Shown in pieces: positions 8,333-17,066 of a stretch of DNA of 64,000 nt. Numbering within the stretch: position 1 is the stretch's first letter; each line of letters opens with the position of its first letter. The stretch is from Pseudoduganella lurida. GTDB taxonomy: Bacteria > Pseudomonadota > Gammaproteobacteria > Burkholderiales > Burkholderiaceae_D. The stretch is taken from contig NZ_VLLB01000005.1 of the NCBI RefSeq assembly GCF_007830455.1, forward strand, positions 372,001 through 436,000, written 5' to 3'. Below the pieces are notes generated by a model that was not told the DNA's origin, searched no databases, and was given only the letters and a program-made list of their open reading frames with translations. A program made the position numbers and the translations under genes.

Positions 8333-8496
8333 CTTGCCTCCTGGTCGTGTGGGAATCACGGGGTGGAGGTTCATTATGGAGCGGGCCCGGCGCCCGGTAC
8401 TGATGTGCTTCCAGCGGGCGGCGGGCGGGCCGCAATCAGCCGCCGCGCGCCAAGCTGGCTTACAATACCGGTTTGCCCAACCGGCCCTGCCACATC

Positions 8497-8940
8497 ATGT
8501 CGAACGTCGTTACCTCTTCCGCTTATCTCACGCTGCATTACCGTCTGGCCCAGCTCGACGGCACGGACATCGTTTCCACTTTCGGCGGCAACCCTGCCAC
8601 GCTGATGCTGGGACAAGGACAACTGGCACCGGTGCTGGAAGAGCTGCTGCTCGGCCTGCCGGAAGGCACGCAGAAGGCCTTCGACCTGGCAGCGGGCGTG
8701 GCGTTCGGCCCGCGCAATCCGGAGCTGATCCGTCCCGTCACGCGCGCCACGCTGGACGAGAACTCGGTGCCCGGCGCCGAATACCGCGTGGGCGACCTGG
8801 TGGACTTCGCGGCGCCCGGCGGCGGCCGCTTTTCCGGCATCCTGCGCGAGCTGCATGACGATGCCGCCCTCTTCGACTTCAACCACCCGCTGGCCGGCCA
8901 GCCGGTGCGCTTCGAAGTCAACCTGATCTCGGTGCTGTGA
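8497..8940 (+). CDS. fkpB: FKBP-type peptidyl-prolyl cis-trans isomerase, SlpA/FkpB type
   Basis: The 147-residue cytosolic isomerase has [19 protein letters not shown] at the start and a flap region [17 protein letters not shown], as in FkpB (SlpA), where an IF (insert-in-flap) domain adds chaperone activity. C-terminal [19 protein letters not shown] is the family hallmark (NHPLAG-L-F). The ATG at 8497 (MSNVV) is preferred over the in-frame ATG at 8473. The TGA overlaps the ispH ATG by one base (TGATG), the conserved fkpB-ispH arrangement of many proteobacteria. Confidence 0.92.
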   Translation: MSNVVTSSAYLTLHYRLAQLDGTDIVSTFGGNPATLMLGQGQLAPVLEELLLGLPEGTQKAFDLAAGVAFGPRNPELIRPVTRATLDENSVPGAEYRVGDLVDFAAPGGGRFSGILRELHDDAALFDFNHPLAGQPVRFEVNLISVL

Positions 8941-9908
8941 TGACAATCGCCATCCAACAAACCTCGCTCGCCTCGATCGACGCCGACAAGGAAATCCTGC
9001 TGGCCCAGCCGCGCGGCTTCTGCGCCGGCGTGGACCGCGCCATCGAGATCGTCGAGCGCGCCTTGAAGCAGTTCGGCGCGCCGATCTACGTGCGCCACGA
9101 AATCGTTCACAACGCCTATGTGGTGGCCGACCTGCGCGCCAAGGGCGCCATCTTCATCGAGGAACTGGACGATGTCCCGGCCGGCAACACGCTGGTGTTC
9201 TCGGCGCACGGTGTCTCGAAGGCAGTGCGGGCCGAGGCGGAAGCGCGCGGCCTGTCGATCTTCGATGCCACCTGCCCGCTGGTCACCAAGGTGCACGTGG
9301 AAGTGGCCAAGATGCGCAAGGCCGGTTGCGAGATCATCATGATCGGTCACGATGGCCACCCGGAAGTGGAAGGCACCATGGGCCAGGCGGAAGAGGGCAT
9401 GCACCTGGTGGAAACCCTGGAGGACGTGGCCAACCTGCAGGTGAGCAATCCCGAACAGCTGGCCTACGTGTCGCAGACCACGCTGTCGGTCGACGACACG
9501 GCGGAAATCATCGCCGCCCTGAAGGCGCGCTTCCCGGCCGTGCAGGAGCCGAAGAAGGGCGACATCTGCTACGCCACCACCAACCGCCAGGAAGCCGTCA
9601 AGTTCATGGCGCCGCAGGTGGAAGTGGTGATCGTCGTCGGCAGCCCGAACAGCTCGAACTCGAACCGCCTGCGCGAAGTGGCGCGCAAGATGGGCACCCC
9701 GGCCTACATGGTGGACAACGCCGACCAGATCGACCCGACCTGGCTCGATGGCCACCAGCGCATCGGCGTCACGGCCGGCGCCTCGGCACCGGAAGTGCTG
9801 GTGCAGGCCGTCATCGACCGCCTGAAGGCCCTGGGCGCGAAGAGCGTGCGCCCGCTGGAAGGCGTGGAAGAGCACGTGACGTTCCCCCTGCCGAAGGGCC
9901 TGGCCTGA
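8940..9908 (+). CDS. ispH: 4-hydroxy-3-methylbut-2-enyl diphosphate reductase
   Basis: This 322-residue iron-sulfur enzyme catalyses the last step of the MEP isoprenoid pathway, making IPP and DMAPP. All hallmarks are present: the cluster cysteines in [26 protein letters not shown] and [39 protein letters not shown]; and the [10 protein letters not shown] diphosphate site. The C-terminal segment [15 protein letters not shown] is complete, so the gene is full length. It is coupled to fkpB by a one-base overlap and has the typical LytB length. The liv operon on the same strand begins only 377 bases downstream and has a terminator just ahead of it. Confidence 0.97.
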   Translation: MTIAIQQTSLASIDADKEILLAQPRGFCAGVDRAIEIVERALKQFGAPIYVRHEIVHNAYVVADLRAKGAIFIEELDDVPAGNTLVFSAHGVSKAVRAEAEARGLSIFDATCPLVTKVHVEVAKMRKAGCEIIMIGHDGHPEVEGTMGQAEEGMHLVETLEDVANLQVSNPEQLAYVSQTTLSVDDTAEIIAALKARFPAVQEPKKGDICYATTNRQEAVKFMAPQVEVVIVVGSPNSSNSNRLREVARKMGTPAYMVDNADQIDPTWLDGHQRIGVTAGASAPEVLVQAVIDRLKALGAKSVRPLEGVEEHVTFPLPKGLA

Positions 9909-10129
9909 CCGTTCGATCTGAACATTATTTTGTGTATTCACCATTATTCCGTGCGCCGTTTGCTGCGCGAGTCGTTATGATGGAGGGCGCACAGGATTAG
10001 GCGAATCCATCCGAACGTTGGCCGACCAGACTATGTTTGGCGCCCTGTCGGATGGAAACGAACCATAGTAGGATGCTGGCCGTTGTCAAAAGCGACGCCA
10101 CATCCGGCAGTGTCTGGCAAGGTCGGATT

Positions 10130-10174
10130 GTCGAGCCCGTGTCCTGGTGCCTGGCACCAGGACACGGGCTCGAC
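10130..10174. repeat. Perfect 22-bp-arm palindrome
   Basis: Two perfectly complementary 22-base arms are separated by a single T. The left arm starts GTCGAGCCCGTGTCCTGGTG and the right arm ends CACCAGGACACGGGCTCGAC. No T-run follows, so it is not a classical terminator. Confidence 0.85.
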
Positions 10175-10213
10175 CGTAATCGGATTCGATCGGATTCAAT
10201 CGGCATCATGCGG

Positions 10214-10248
10214 CGGCACTGCGGGACGAACTCCCGGGTGCCGTTTTT
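10214..10248 (+). terminator. Terminator or attenuator immediately upstream of livH
   Basis: CGGCAC (10214-10219) pairs with GTGCCG (10238-10243), with an inner GGGA/TCCC helix, and TTTTT follows. It may end read-through from ispH, or it may be an attenuator of the liv operon if the promoter lies upstream of it. Confidence 0.65.
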
Positions 10249-10285
10249 GTTACGCGCCGGCGCAGGCCGGCCCAGAAGGGGAGTG

Positions 10286-11215
10286 ATGGATACCTTTATC
10301 CAACAAATCATCAACGGGCTCGTGCTCGGCAGCATGTATGCGCTCGTCGCGCTCGGGTACACGATGGTGTACGGCGTGCTGAACCTGATCAACTTCGCCC
10401 ACGGTGACGTGCTGATGATCGGTGCGATGGCCGGCCTCACGATCCTGAACCTCCTCGGTGCCCACTTCCCCGAAATGAATGGCTGGCTGCAGCTGGCCCT
10501 GGCCATCGCCGGCGCGATTCCCGTCTGCATGGTCGTCAACGTGCTGATCGAACGCATCGCCTACCGCCGCCTGCGCAACGCACCACGCCTGGCGCCGCTG
10601 ATCACGGCGATCGGCATGTCGATCCTGCTGCAGACCTTCGCGATGATGATCTGGGGCCGCAACCCGCTGCCGTTCCCGCAGCTGCTGTCGGCCGAGCCGA
10701 TCGCCGTGGGCGGCGCCGTCATCAGCATCACGCAGATCCTGCTGCTGGCCCTGGCCGCGCTGTCGATGTGCGCGCTGGTGCTGCTGGTGGAAAAAACCAA
10801 GATGGGCCGCGCCATGCGCGCCGTCGCCGAGAACCCCCGCGTCGCCGGCCTGATGGGCGTCGATTCGAACCGCGTGATCGTCTACACCTTCGCCATCGGT
10901 GCGGCACTGGCCGCCGTGGCCGGCGTGATGTGGGGCGCGAACTACGCGTCGATCCAGTTCGCGATGGGCACGATCCCCGGCCTGAAGGCGTTCTGCGCCG
11001 CGGTGCTGGGCGGCATCGGCAATATCTATGGCGCGATGATCGGCGGGATCGTCCTCGGCATCATCGAAAGCCTGGGCGCCGGCTACATCGGCGACCTGAC
11101 GGGCGGCTTCCTCGGCAGCCATTACCAGGACATCTTCGCGTTCGTCGTGCTGATCCTCGTGCTGACGGTGCGTCCGTCCGGCATCATGGGCGAGCGCGTG
11201 GCCGACCGCGCCTGA
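10286..11215 (+). CDS. livH: Branched-chain amino acid ABC transporter permease LivH
   Basis: The 309-residue inner-membrane permease starts MDTFIQQIINGLVLGSMYAL and has about eight hydrophobic helices. It contains the family motif GYTMVYGVLNLINFAHGDVL and the cytoplasmic coupling loop around RAMRAVAENPRVAGLMGVDS (the EAA-like interface to LivG/LivF). The C-terminal SGIMGERVADRA is typical. It imports leucine, isoleucine, valine or similar amino acids together with LivM. The ATG at 10286 has AAGGGGAG 5-12 bases upstream. livM follows after 10 bases. No periplasmic binding protein gene is in the window. Confidence 0.93.
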   Translation: MDTFIQQIINGLVLGSMYALVALGYTMVYGVLNLINFAHGDVLMIGAMAGLTILNLLGAHFPEMNGWLQLALAIAGAIPVCMVVNVLIERIAYRRLRNAPRLAPLITAIGMSILLQTFAMMIWGRNPLPFPQLLSAEPIAVGGAVISITQILLLALAALSMCALVLLVEKTKMGRAMRAVAENPRVAGLMGVDSNRVIVYTFAIGAALAAVAGVMWGANYASIQFAMGTIPGLKAFCAAVLGGIGNIYGAMIGGIVLGIIESLGAGYIGDLTGGFLGSHYQDIFAFVVLILVLTVRPSGIMGERVADRA

Positions 11216-11225
11216 GGAGAACACG

Positions 11226-12443
11226 ATGGCACTGCTCAATTTCGACAAGTCGCGCGATCCGAAGAAGGCCTTCGTCAGCATGGGCGTGGTGCTCGTGCTG
11301 ATGCTGGTCTTCCCGTTTGTCGCGCAGCACTTCGGCAACTCCTGGGTGCGCATCGCCGACCTGGCGCTGCTGTATATCATGCTGGCCCTGGGCCTGAACG
11401 TGGTGGTCGGCTTTGCCGGCCTGCTGGACCTGGGGTACATCGCCTTCTATGCGCTGGGTGCCTACATGACGGGCCTGTTCGCCTCGCCACAGTTCGCGAC
11501 GCTGCTGGAGTCGCTGATCAGCCTGCATCCCGGCTTCGGCGAGACGCTGGTGGCAATCCTGGGCGAGGATATCCGCACCAACGGCATCCACCTGTCGGTA
11601 TGGTTCATCGTGCCGTTCGCGGCAGCGCTGGCCGGCATCTTCGGCGCGATCCTGGGTGCCCCCACGCTGAAGCTGCGCGGCGACTACCTGGCCATCGTCA
11701 CGCTGGGCTTCGGCGAAATCATCCGCATCTTCATGAACAACCTGAACGACCCGATCAACATCACCAACGGGCCGCAGGGCATCAACCTGATCGATTCGAT
11801 CCGCGTGTTCGGCGTGGACCTGGCCGGCGCGCCCGGTTCCAATTCCACGGTCGAGGTGGCGGGCTTCCAGCTGCCGTCAGTGAACGCCTACTATTTCCTG
11901 TTCCTGCTGCTGACGATCGCCACGATCTTCGTCACGTCGCGCCTGCAGCACTCGCGCCTGGGCCGCGCCTGGGTGGCGATCCGCGAAGACGAGATCGCCG
12001 CCAAGGCCATGGGCATCAATACCCGCAACGTGAAGCTGCTGGCGTTCTCGATGGGCGCCACGTTCGGCGGCGTGTCGGGCGCCATGTTCGCCTCGTTCCA
12101 GGGTTTCGTGTCGCCGGAATCGTTCTCGCTGACGGAATCGATCGCCGTGCTGGCCATGGTGGTGCTGGGCGGGATCGGCCACATCCCGGGCGTCGTGCTG
12201 GGCGGCGCGCTGCTGGCGGCACTGCCGGAAGTGCTGCGCCACGTCGTCGAACCGGTGCAGCAGCAGCTGTTCGGCAAGGTGCTGATCGAGGCGGAAGTGC
12301 TGCGCCAGCTGCTGTACGGCCTGGCGATGGTGGTGATCATGCTGTACCGCCCGGCGGGCCTGTGGCCATCGCCGAAGCACGAGGATCGTCCTGACGGCGA
12401 CTCCGATACGAAAGAACAGTCGACGGGCGTGGTGGCGGCATGA
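11226..12443 (+). CDS. livM: Branched-chain amino acid ABC transporter permease LivM
   Basis: This 405-residue second permease subunit has multiple transmembrane segments, including YIMLALGLNVVVGFAGLLDLGYIAFYALG (motif spread over residues ~38-66). A cytoplasmic coupling loop is seen at RLGRAWVAIREDEIAAKAMG, followed by AMFASFQGFVSPESF. The size fits the longer LivM forms with an extra N-terminal helix. A GAGGAG Shine-Dalgarno sequence precedes the ATG at 11226. The gene ends with a charged tail (KHEDRPDGDSDTKEQ), and its stop overlaps the livG start by four bases (ATGA). Confidence 0.93.
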   Translation: MALLNFDKSRDPKKAFVSMGVVLVLMLVFPFVAQHFGNSWVRIADLALLYIMLALGLNVVVGFAGLLDLGYIAFYALGAYMTGLFASPQFATLLESLISLHPGFGETLVAILGEDIRTNGIHLSVWFIVPFAAALAGIFGAILGAPTLKLRGDYLAIVTLGFGEIIRIFMNNLNDPINITNGPQGINLIDSIRVFGVDLAGAPGSNSTVEVAGFQLPSVNAYYFLFLLLTIATIFVTSRLQHSRLGRAWVAIREDEIAAKAMGINTRNVKLLAFSMGATFGGVSGAMFASFQGFVSPESFSLTESIAVLAMVVLGGIGHIPGVVLGGALLAALPEVLRHVVEPVQQQLFGKVLIEAEVLRQLLYGLAMVVIMLYRPAGLWPSPKHEDRPDGDSDTKEQSTGVVAA

Positions 12444-13216
12444 GCGACATGAACGAAACGATCCTGAACATCGAAGGTGTCAACAAGCGCTTCGGCGGCC
12501 TGCAGGCGCTCACCGATGTGCGCATCAACATCAAGCGGGGCCAGATCTACGGCCTGATCGGTCCGAACGGCGCGGGCAAGACCACGTTCTTCAACGTGAT
12601 CACGGGCCTGTACCAGCCGGACACCGGCACGTTCGAGCTGGCCGGCAAGCCGTATTCGCCATCGGCACCGCATGCGGTGGCCAGGGCCGGCATCGCCCGC
12701 ACCTTCCAGAACATCCGCCTGTTCGGCGAGATGACGGCGCTGGAAAACGTGATGGTGGGCCGCCACGTGCGCTCGCACCAGGGCGTGTTCGGCGCCATTT
12801 TCCGCCACAAGGCCGCGCGGGAAGAGGAAGCGTCAATCCGCCAGCGCGCCCAGGAACTGCTGGACTTCGTCGGCATCGGCCAGTTCGCCAGCCGTACATC
12901 GAAGTTCCTGTCGTATGGCGACCAGCGCCGCCTGGAGATTGCCCGCGCGCTGGCCACCGATCCGCAGCTGCTGGCGCTGGACGAACCGGCCGCCGGCATG
13001 AACGCCACCGAGAAGCTGGCGCTGCGCGAGCTGCTGGTGAAGATCAAGGCAGAGGGCAAGACGGTGCTGCTGATCGAGCACGACGTGAAACTGATGATGG
13101 GCCTGTGCGACCGCCTCAGCGTGCTGGAATACGGCAAGCTGATCGCCGAAGGCCTGCCGCATGAAATCCAAAGCAACCAGGCCGTCATTGAAGCCTATCT
13201 GGGAGGATCGCACTGA
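12440..13216 (+). CDS. livG: Branched-chain amino acid ABC transporter ATPase LivG
   Basis: This 258-residue ATPase has Walker A GPNGAGKTTFFNVITGLY, Q-loop and helical region ARTFQNIRLFGEMTALENV, a signature region FLSYGDQRRLEIARALA (SYGDQ in place of SGGQ, usual in LivG), Walker B LLALDEPAAGMN and switch histidine in LLIEHDVKLMMGLCDR. It hydrolyses ATP on the cytoplasmic face to drive LivHM transport. The start overlaps livM by ATGA and the stop overlaps livF by one base, so livHMGF is a tightly coupled operon. Confidence 0.94.
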   Translation: MSDMNETILNIEGVNKRFGGLQALTDVRINIKRGQIYGLIGPNGAGKTTFFNVITGLYQPDTGTFELAGKPYSPSAPHAVARAGIARTFQNIRLFGEMTALENVMVGRHVRSHQGVFGAIFRHKAAREEEASIRQRAQELLDFVGIGQFASRTSKFLSYGDQRRLEIARALATDPQLLALDEPAAGMNATEKLALRELLVKIKAEGKTVLLIEHDVKLMMGLCDRLSVLEYGKLIAEGLPHEIQSNQAVIEAYLGGSH

Positions 13217-13938
13217 TGGTCGCGAATGTATTGAAGATCGCCGGCCTGAAGGTGGCGTATGGCGGCATCAAGGCCGTCAAGGGCATCGACCTGGAAGTCA
13301 ATGAAGGCGAGCTGGTGACACTGATCGGCGCGAACGGCGCCGGCAAGACCACCACGCTGAAGGCCATCACGGGCACGCTGCCGGCCTGCAAGGTCGAAGG
13401 CACGATCTCGTACCTGGGCCAGTCGCTGAAGGGCACGCAGAGTTTCCACCTGGTCGAGCGCAAGCTGGCGATGGTGCCGGAAGGGCGGGGCGTGTTCACG
13501 CGTATGACCATCCAGGAAAACCTGATGATGGGCGCCTACACGCGCGACGACAAGGCCGGCATCGACGCCGACATCGCCAGGTGGTTCGACGTGTTCCCGC
13601 GCCTGAAGGAACGGGCCAACCAGCTGGCCGGCACCTTGTCCGGTGGCGAGCAGCAGATGCTGGCGATGGCGCGCGCGCTGATGTGCCACCCGCACCTGCT
13701 GCTGCTCGACGAGCCGTCGATGGGCCTGTCGCCGATCATGGTCGAGAAGATCTTCGAAGTGATCCGCGATGTGTCGAAGCAGGGCATCACGATCCTGCTG
13801 GTGGAGCAGAACGCCAAGCTGGCGCTGCAGGCCGCCGACCGCGGCTACGTGATGGACTCCGGCATCATCACGATGACCGGCAACGCCGCCGCCATGCTGG
13901 ACGACCCGCGCGTCAAGGCCGCCTACCTGGGCGAGTAA
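13216..13938 (+). CDS. livF: Branched-chain amino acid ABC transporter ATPase LivF
   Basis: This 240-residue ATPase pairs with LivG. It shows Walker A GANGAGKTTTLKAITGTL, the LivF marker MVPEGRGVFTRMTIQENLMM, signature LSGGEQQMLAMARALM, Walker B LLLLDEPSMGLSPIMVEKIF and the switch segment ILLVEQNAKLALQ. Its length is standard. The ATG shares its first base with the livG stop codon (TGATG). It is the last gene of the operon; the terminator found downstream (14005-14031) is oriented for the opposing phasin gene. Confidence 0.94.
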   Translation: MVANVLKIAGLKVAYGGIKAVKGIDLEVNEGELVTLIGANGAGKTTTLKAITGTLPACKVEGTISYLGQSLKGTQSFHLVERKLAMVPEGRGVFTRMTIQENLMMGAYTRDDKAGIDADIARWFDVFPRLKERANQLAGTLSGGEQQMLAMARALMCHPHLLLLDEPSMGLSPIMVEKIFEVIRDVSKQGITILLVEQNAKLALQAADRGYVMDSGIITMTGNAAAMLDDPRVKAAYLGE

Positions 13939-14004
13939 TACCGCCGTACATCGGGGACCACATCCCCGAATCTGCCGCTGAATCTGGCGGACAACACCAC
14001 CAGA

Positions 14005-14031
14005 CAAAAAAACACCCCGGTCAGGCCGGGG
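14005..14031 (-). terminator. Terminator of the phasin gene
   Basis: Read on the minus strand, a CCCCGG/CCGGGG stem with a five-base loop is followed by a run of seven T residues. It lies 120 bases past the phasin stop, in the convergent gap with livF. Confidence 0.78.
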
Positions 14032-14150
14032 CGCGGGAAAGACATCCGCTGAGAGGATCCACGGATGCCGAGGAGACCTGAGACAGCGATGCTTCAGGCG
14101 TTGCTTCCGCGTGGAAGCCGCGCCCTGCCGGCCTGGGCCGGCACAATCCA

Positions 14151-14732
14151 TTACTTGGCGACAGCGGCAGCAGCAGCAGCGGCCACCGGTGCCGACTTGA
14201 CGGCGGCGGTGAACTGGCTGACGGCGGCGTTCACGTTGGCTTCGATCGCGTCGGTCGCCTGCTTCGTGGTGCGGGTGAACTGCTCGTAGCCGGCGTTGGC
14301 GCTGCCCAGAGCAGACTTGAACAGGGCGACGGCGTTTTCGCTGCCGGCCGGGGCGTTCTTGCTCACTTCGTCGACCAGCGAGATCACCTTGCGGTTCGTT
14401 TCCAGGATCTGCGCTTCGGCGGCCTTCGAGAACTCGGCGGCGGTGCCGGAAGCGATCGATGCCAGGTGACGGTTGTAGGCGATTGCTTTCTCGGCGGCCG
14501 GCTGGGCCTGGGCGGCGCTCAGCGAGAAGAACTCCTGCGGATCCTTGGCCGACAGCAGCTGCTTGGCGGTGCTCGAGGATTCTTCCAGCGAGGCCTTGGC
14601 GGCCGTCAGGTTCAGGTCGACCAGCTTTTCAACGCCTTCGAAGGCCTTGTTGGTCAGCGCCGAGAAGATTGCGAACTGGCTCTCGAAGTTGGCCTTCGTC
14701 GCATTGGAAAATTGCTCAGGAATCGAAAACAT
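14151..14732 (-). CDS. phaP: Phasin family protein (PHA granule coat)
   Basis: The 193-residue helical, Ala-rich protein begins [20 protein letters not shown] and contains [20 protein letters not shown] and [20 protein letters not shown], the pattern of betaproteobacterial phasins. Phasins coat polyhydroxyalkanoate granules and control their size and number. The tail ends in an Ala-rich stretch and AVAK. I chose the ATG at 14732 because GGAG lies seven bases upstream; an ATG four codons earlier would place that GGAG inside the gene. A good sigma-70 promoter flanked by TTGTGC palindromes lies upstream, suggesting repression by a PhaR-type regulator. No PHA synthase genes are in the window. Confidence 0.92.
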   Translation of the reverse strand: MFSIPEQFSNATKANFESQFAIFSALTNKAFEGVEKLVDLNLTAAKASLEESSSTAKQLLSAKDPQEFFSLSAAQAQPAAEKAIAYNRHLASIASGTAAEFSKAAEAQILETNRKVISLVDEVSKNAPAGSENAVALFKSALGSANAGYEQFTRTTKQATDAIEANVNAAVSQFTAAVKSAPVAAAAAAAVAK

Positions 14733-14792
14733 GTAGTTCTCCATTAAAATAATGTGGAATGAAAGCTTGTTGTAACCGGCTCCGAACGGCCA

Positions 14793-14864
14793 TTGTGCAA
14801 CGCAACATCGGCGATTTTACGGGTGCCATCGATTAAGTCAAGCGAATTTTGTGCGTTGCACAAA
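14793..14864 (-). promoter_or_regulatory. Phasin promoter with two flanking TTGTGC operators
   Basis: On the minus strand, -35 TTGACT (14841-14836) and -10 TAAAAT (14819-14814) are separated by 16 bases; transcription should start near 14807. A palindrome TTTGTGC-GTT-GCACAAA (14848-14864) sits just upstream of the -35 box. A second copy, TTGTGC-AAC-GCAACA (14793-14807), overlaps the predicted start. This is a layout expected for a repressor; PhaR-type control is an inference. Confidence 0.65.
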
Positions 14865-14982
14865 GCAACGATTCCAGCAAATGTAGGCGATCGATCCGGT
14901 GGCGACAAGGAGCAAACGGATTTTCTCACGCGGACGACTGTTATTTGTTTCCTAATGGAATTGATAGCGTTTGCAAGCCGTG

Positions 14983-14999
14983 TTTTGCATTGCACAAAA
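14983..14999. promoter_or_regulatory. Third TTTTGTGC-type palindrome, before the nitroreductase
   Basis: TTTTGC-ATT-GCACAAAA matches the two phasin operators with the same three-base spacer. It ends 37 bases before the nitroreductase start codon, so the same regulator may control both divergent genes. Confidence 0.45.
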
Positions 15000-15035
15000 G
15001 CATTTTTAAGACTCATCCTGAACAGGAAAACAACG

Positions 15036-15734
15036 GTGATCACGAACTCCGCCCAGCAGGCCGTCGATGCCGCCATCACGTCGCGCCGTTCCATCCGCGC
15101 TTTCCTGCCCACGCCGGTCGCGCGGGAAGATATCGCCGCCATCCTGGAAGTGGCCAGCAGGGCGCCATCCGGCACCAATACGCAGCCCTGGAAAGTCCAT
15201 GTGCTGACCGGTACCGCGCGCGAGGGTCTGTGCGCGGCCATTACCGCGGCCTACCAGGACCCGGAGCAGAACGGCCAGCACCAGGAGGAATATCCCTACT
15301 ATCCCCGCGAATGGAAGTCGCCCTATATCGACCGGCGCCGCAAGGTGGGCTGGGACCTGTATGCGCTGCTGGGCCTCACGCGCGAGAACAAGGCGGGCAT
15401 GGCGGCCCAGCACGCGCGCAATTTCACATTTTTCGACGCACCGGTGGGTTTGATTTTCACAATCGACCGCATCATGGAGCAAGGGTCGTGGCTGGACTAC
15501 GGCATGTTTTTGCAGAATGTCATGATCGCGGCACGGGCCCGTGGGCTCGACACCTGCCCGCAGGCAGCGTTCACACAATTCCACCGCATCATTGCGGAAC
15601 GGCTGGCATTGCCCGACAATGAAATGGTGGTGTGCGGGATGGCGCTCGGGGTTGCCGACCCGGACCGGATCGAGAACTCGCTGGTCACGGAGCGCGCGCC
15701 GCTGGCGGCCTTCGCCACGTTTGTCGGCGATTAG
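15036..15734 (+). CDS. Nitroreductase family flavoprotein
   Basis: The 232-residue protein opens with VDAAITSRRSIRAFLPTPVA, the FMN-phosphate binding segment, then VASRAPSGTNTQPWKVHVLT and near the C-terminus VCGMALGVADPDRIENSL, all hallmarks of the NfsA/FRP nitroreductase fold. Members reduce nitroaromatics, quinones or other acceptors with NAD(P)H as homodimers. The natural substrate is unknown. I chose GTG at 15036, preceded by AGGA nine bases upstream; the frame stays open further upstream, but that sequence is AT-rich and carries the operator-like palindrome. It is divergent from the phasin gene. Confidence 0.88.
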   Translation: MITNSAQQAVDAAITSRRSIRAFLPTPVAREDIAAILEVASRAPSGTNTQPWKVHVLTGTAREGLCAAITAAYQDPEQNGQHQEEYPYYPREWKSPYIDRRRKVGWDLYALLGLTRENKAGMAAQHARNFTFFDAPVGLIFTIDRIMEQGSWLDYGMFLQNVMIAARARGLDTCPQAAFTQFHRIIAERLALPDNEMVVCGMALGVADPDRIENSLVTERAPLAAFATFVGD

Positions 15735-15914
15735 CGCCGGCAGTGCCGAAGGTGATGAACGGTTGCCAAGCTTCGTTGCAGCGACGCGTCAACAGGGGCG
15801 ATTTCGTTTTCAGACTGGACACACTTCGTGCCCGGCAATGTGAATTCGCTTGCGGCCCCATCGCATTTTGCTACACTGCAACGACTGTTTTGGTGCTGAA
15901 TCGGGGAAAAACTC

Positions 15915-17066
15915 ATGTACAAGATGATCGTGACGGCGCTGATTTCCGCCCTGTGCGTGTCGGTGCCGGTAACTGCCGTGCAGGCAGCCGATGGCGCGAA
16001 AGCGAAGAAAACCGTCGTCAAGAAGGCCAAGGCTGGCAAGGTGAGCAAGGGCGGCGTGCGCCGCCTGGCCGCGGCCGAACCGCGCGACAAGGTGGTGCGC
16101 CGCACCGTGACCGTGCGCGGCAAGAAGAAGGTGGTGTACCAGCGCGTCACCACGGTGGCGGCGGCTGCCGTGCCCGTGGGCCGTCCCACGGTCGGTGACC
16201 TGGCCGGCCTGAACCTGACGCGCGATCCCCTCGACCTGAAATCGAACGTGGCCCTCGTCGTCGACCAGAACAATGCCGAAGTGCTGTTCGAGAAGAACGC
16301 CGGCGTCGCGTTGCCGATCGCCTCGATCACGAAGATGATGACGGCGCTGGTGGTCGTCGAGGCAGAGCAGGATCTCGATGAAGTCCTGACCGTGACGGAC
16401 GAAGACGTCGACCGCGCCAAGTTCTCCAGCTCGCGCCTGACGGTGGGTGACCGCCTGACCCGCCGCAACATGCTGCATATTGCGCTGATGAGCTCGGAAA
16501 ACCGTGCCGCCTCGGCGCTGGGCCGCAACTATCCGGGCGGCCGCGCGGCCTTCGTCGAGGCGATGAACGCCAAGGCGCAGGCGCTGGGCATGACGGACAC
16601 CCATTACCATGACTCCACGGGCCTTTCCACGCAGAACGTGGCCAGCGCGCGGGACCTGGCCAAGCTGGCGATGGCCGCCTACGAACACCCGATGCTGCGG
16701 GAATTTTCCACCGACCCGAAAGCGGTCGTCGAGCGCAATGGCCGTCCGGTGCAGTTCGGCACCACGAACGGTCTCGTGATCCCCAGCTCGGGCTGGCAGA
16801 TCGGCCTGCAGAAAACCGGCTTCATCAACGAGGCAGGGCGCTGCATGATGATGCAGGCCGTGATCGAAGGCCGCGCCGTGATCATGGTGCTGCTCGATGC
16901 GAAGGGCACCGCGGCGCGCGTGGCCGATGCAGTGCGCATGAAGAAATGGCTGACGGCGCTGCGCCCGGCGCAGTTCTCCACGCCATTCGCGCCGCAGTTC
17001 CCGGCAGCCGTCGGTGCGGCCGTGGGCAGCGCCGGCGCGATGACTCAGTCGGCTGCCGGCATGTAG
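15915..17066 (+). CDS. pbpG: D-alanyl-D-alanine endopeptidase, PBP7 type
   Basis: This 383-residue periplasmic serine peptidase of the S11 family has a signal peptide (MYKMIVTALISALCVSVPVT, cleaved near VQA), then a Lys/Arg-rich linker of about 60 residues. The catalytic domain has the three penicillin-binding motifs: SITK in PIASITKMMTALVVV, SEN in MSSENRAASAL and KTG in GLQKTGFINEAG. PBP7 enzymes cut DD-crosslinks in peptidoglycan. The basic linker is unusual and may tether the enzyme to the wall or membrane. The last 22 bases overlap the end of the convergent IclR gene. Confidence 0.92.
   Translation: MYKMIVTALISALCVSVPVTAVQAADGAKAKKTVVKKAKAGKVSKGGVRRLAAAEPRDKVVRRTVTVRGKKKVVYQRVTTVAAAAVPVGRPTVGDLAGLNLTRDPLDLKSNVALVVDQNNAEVLFEKNAGVALPIASITKMMTALVVVEAEQDLDEVLTVTDEDVDRAKFSSSRLTVGDRLTRRNMLHIALMSSENRAASALGRNYPGGRAAFVEAMNAKAQALGMTDTHYHDSTGLSTQNVASARDLAKLAMAAYEHPMLREFSTDPKAVVERNGRPVQFGTTNGLVIPSSGWQIGLQKTGFINEAGRCMMMQAVIEGRAVIMVLLDAKGTAARVADAVRMKKWLTALRPAQFSTPFAPQFPAAVGAAVGSAGAMTQSAAGM

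Larger units (their letters stand above)
9909..10285. other. Intergenic region between ispH and livH with nested inverted repeats
   Basis: I see no gene in these 377 bases. They contain an inverted repeat TCCATCCGA (10006-10014) / TCGGATGGA (10048-10056), a long perfect palindrome (10130-10174), and an intrinsic terminator (10214-10248) that ends 37 bases before the livH start codon. The liv promoter was not identified with confidence. The Shine-Dalgarno AAGGGGAG sits just before livH. Confidence 0.6.

Noticed and set aside
14065..14289. Small plus-strand gene of 74 codons
   Set aside because: Most of it is antisense to the 3' half of the phasin gene, and no ribosome-binding site or domain is seen.
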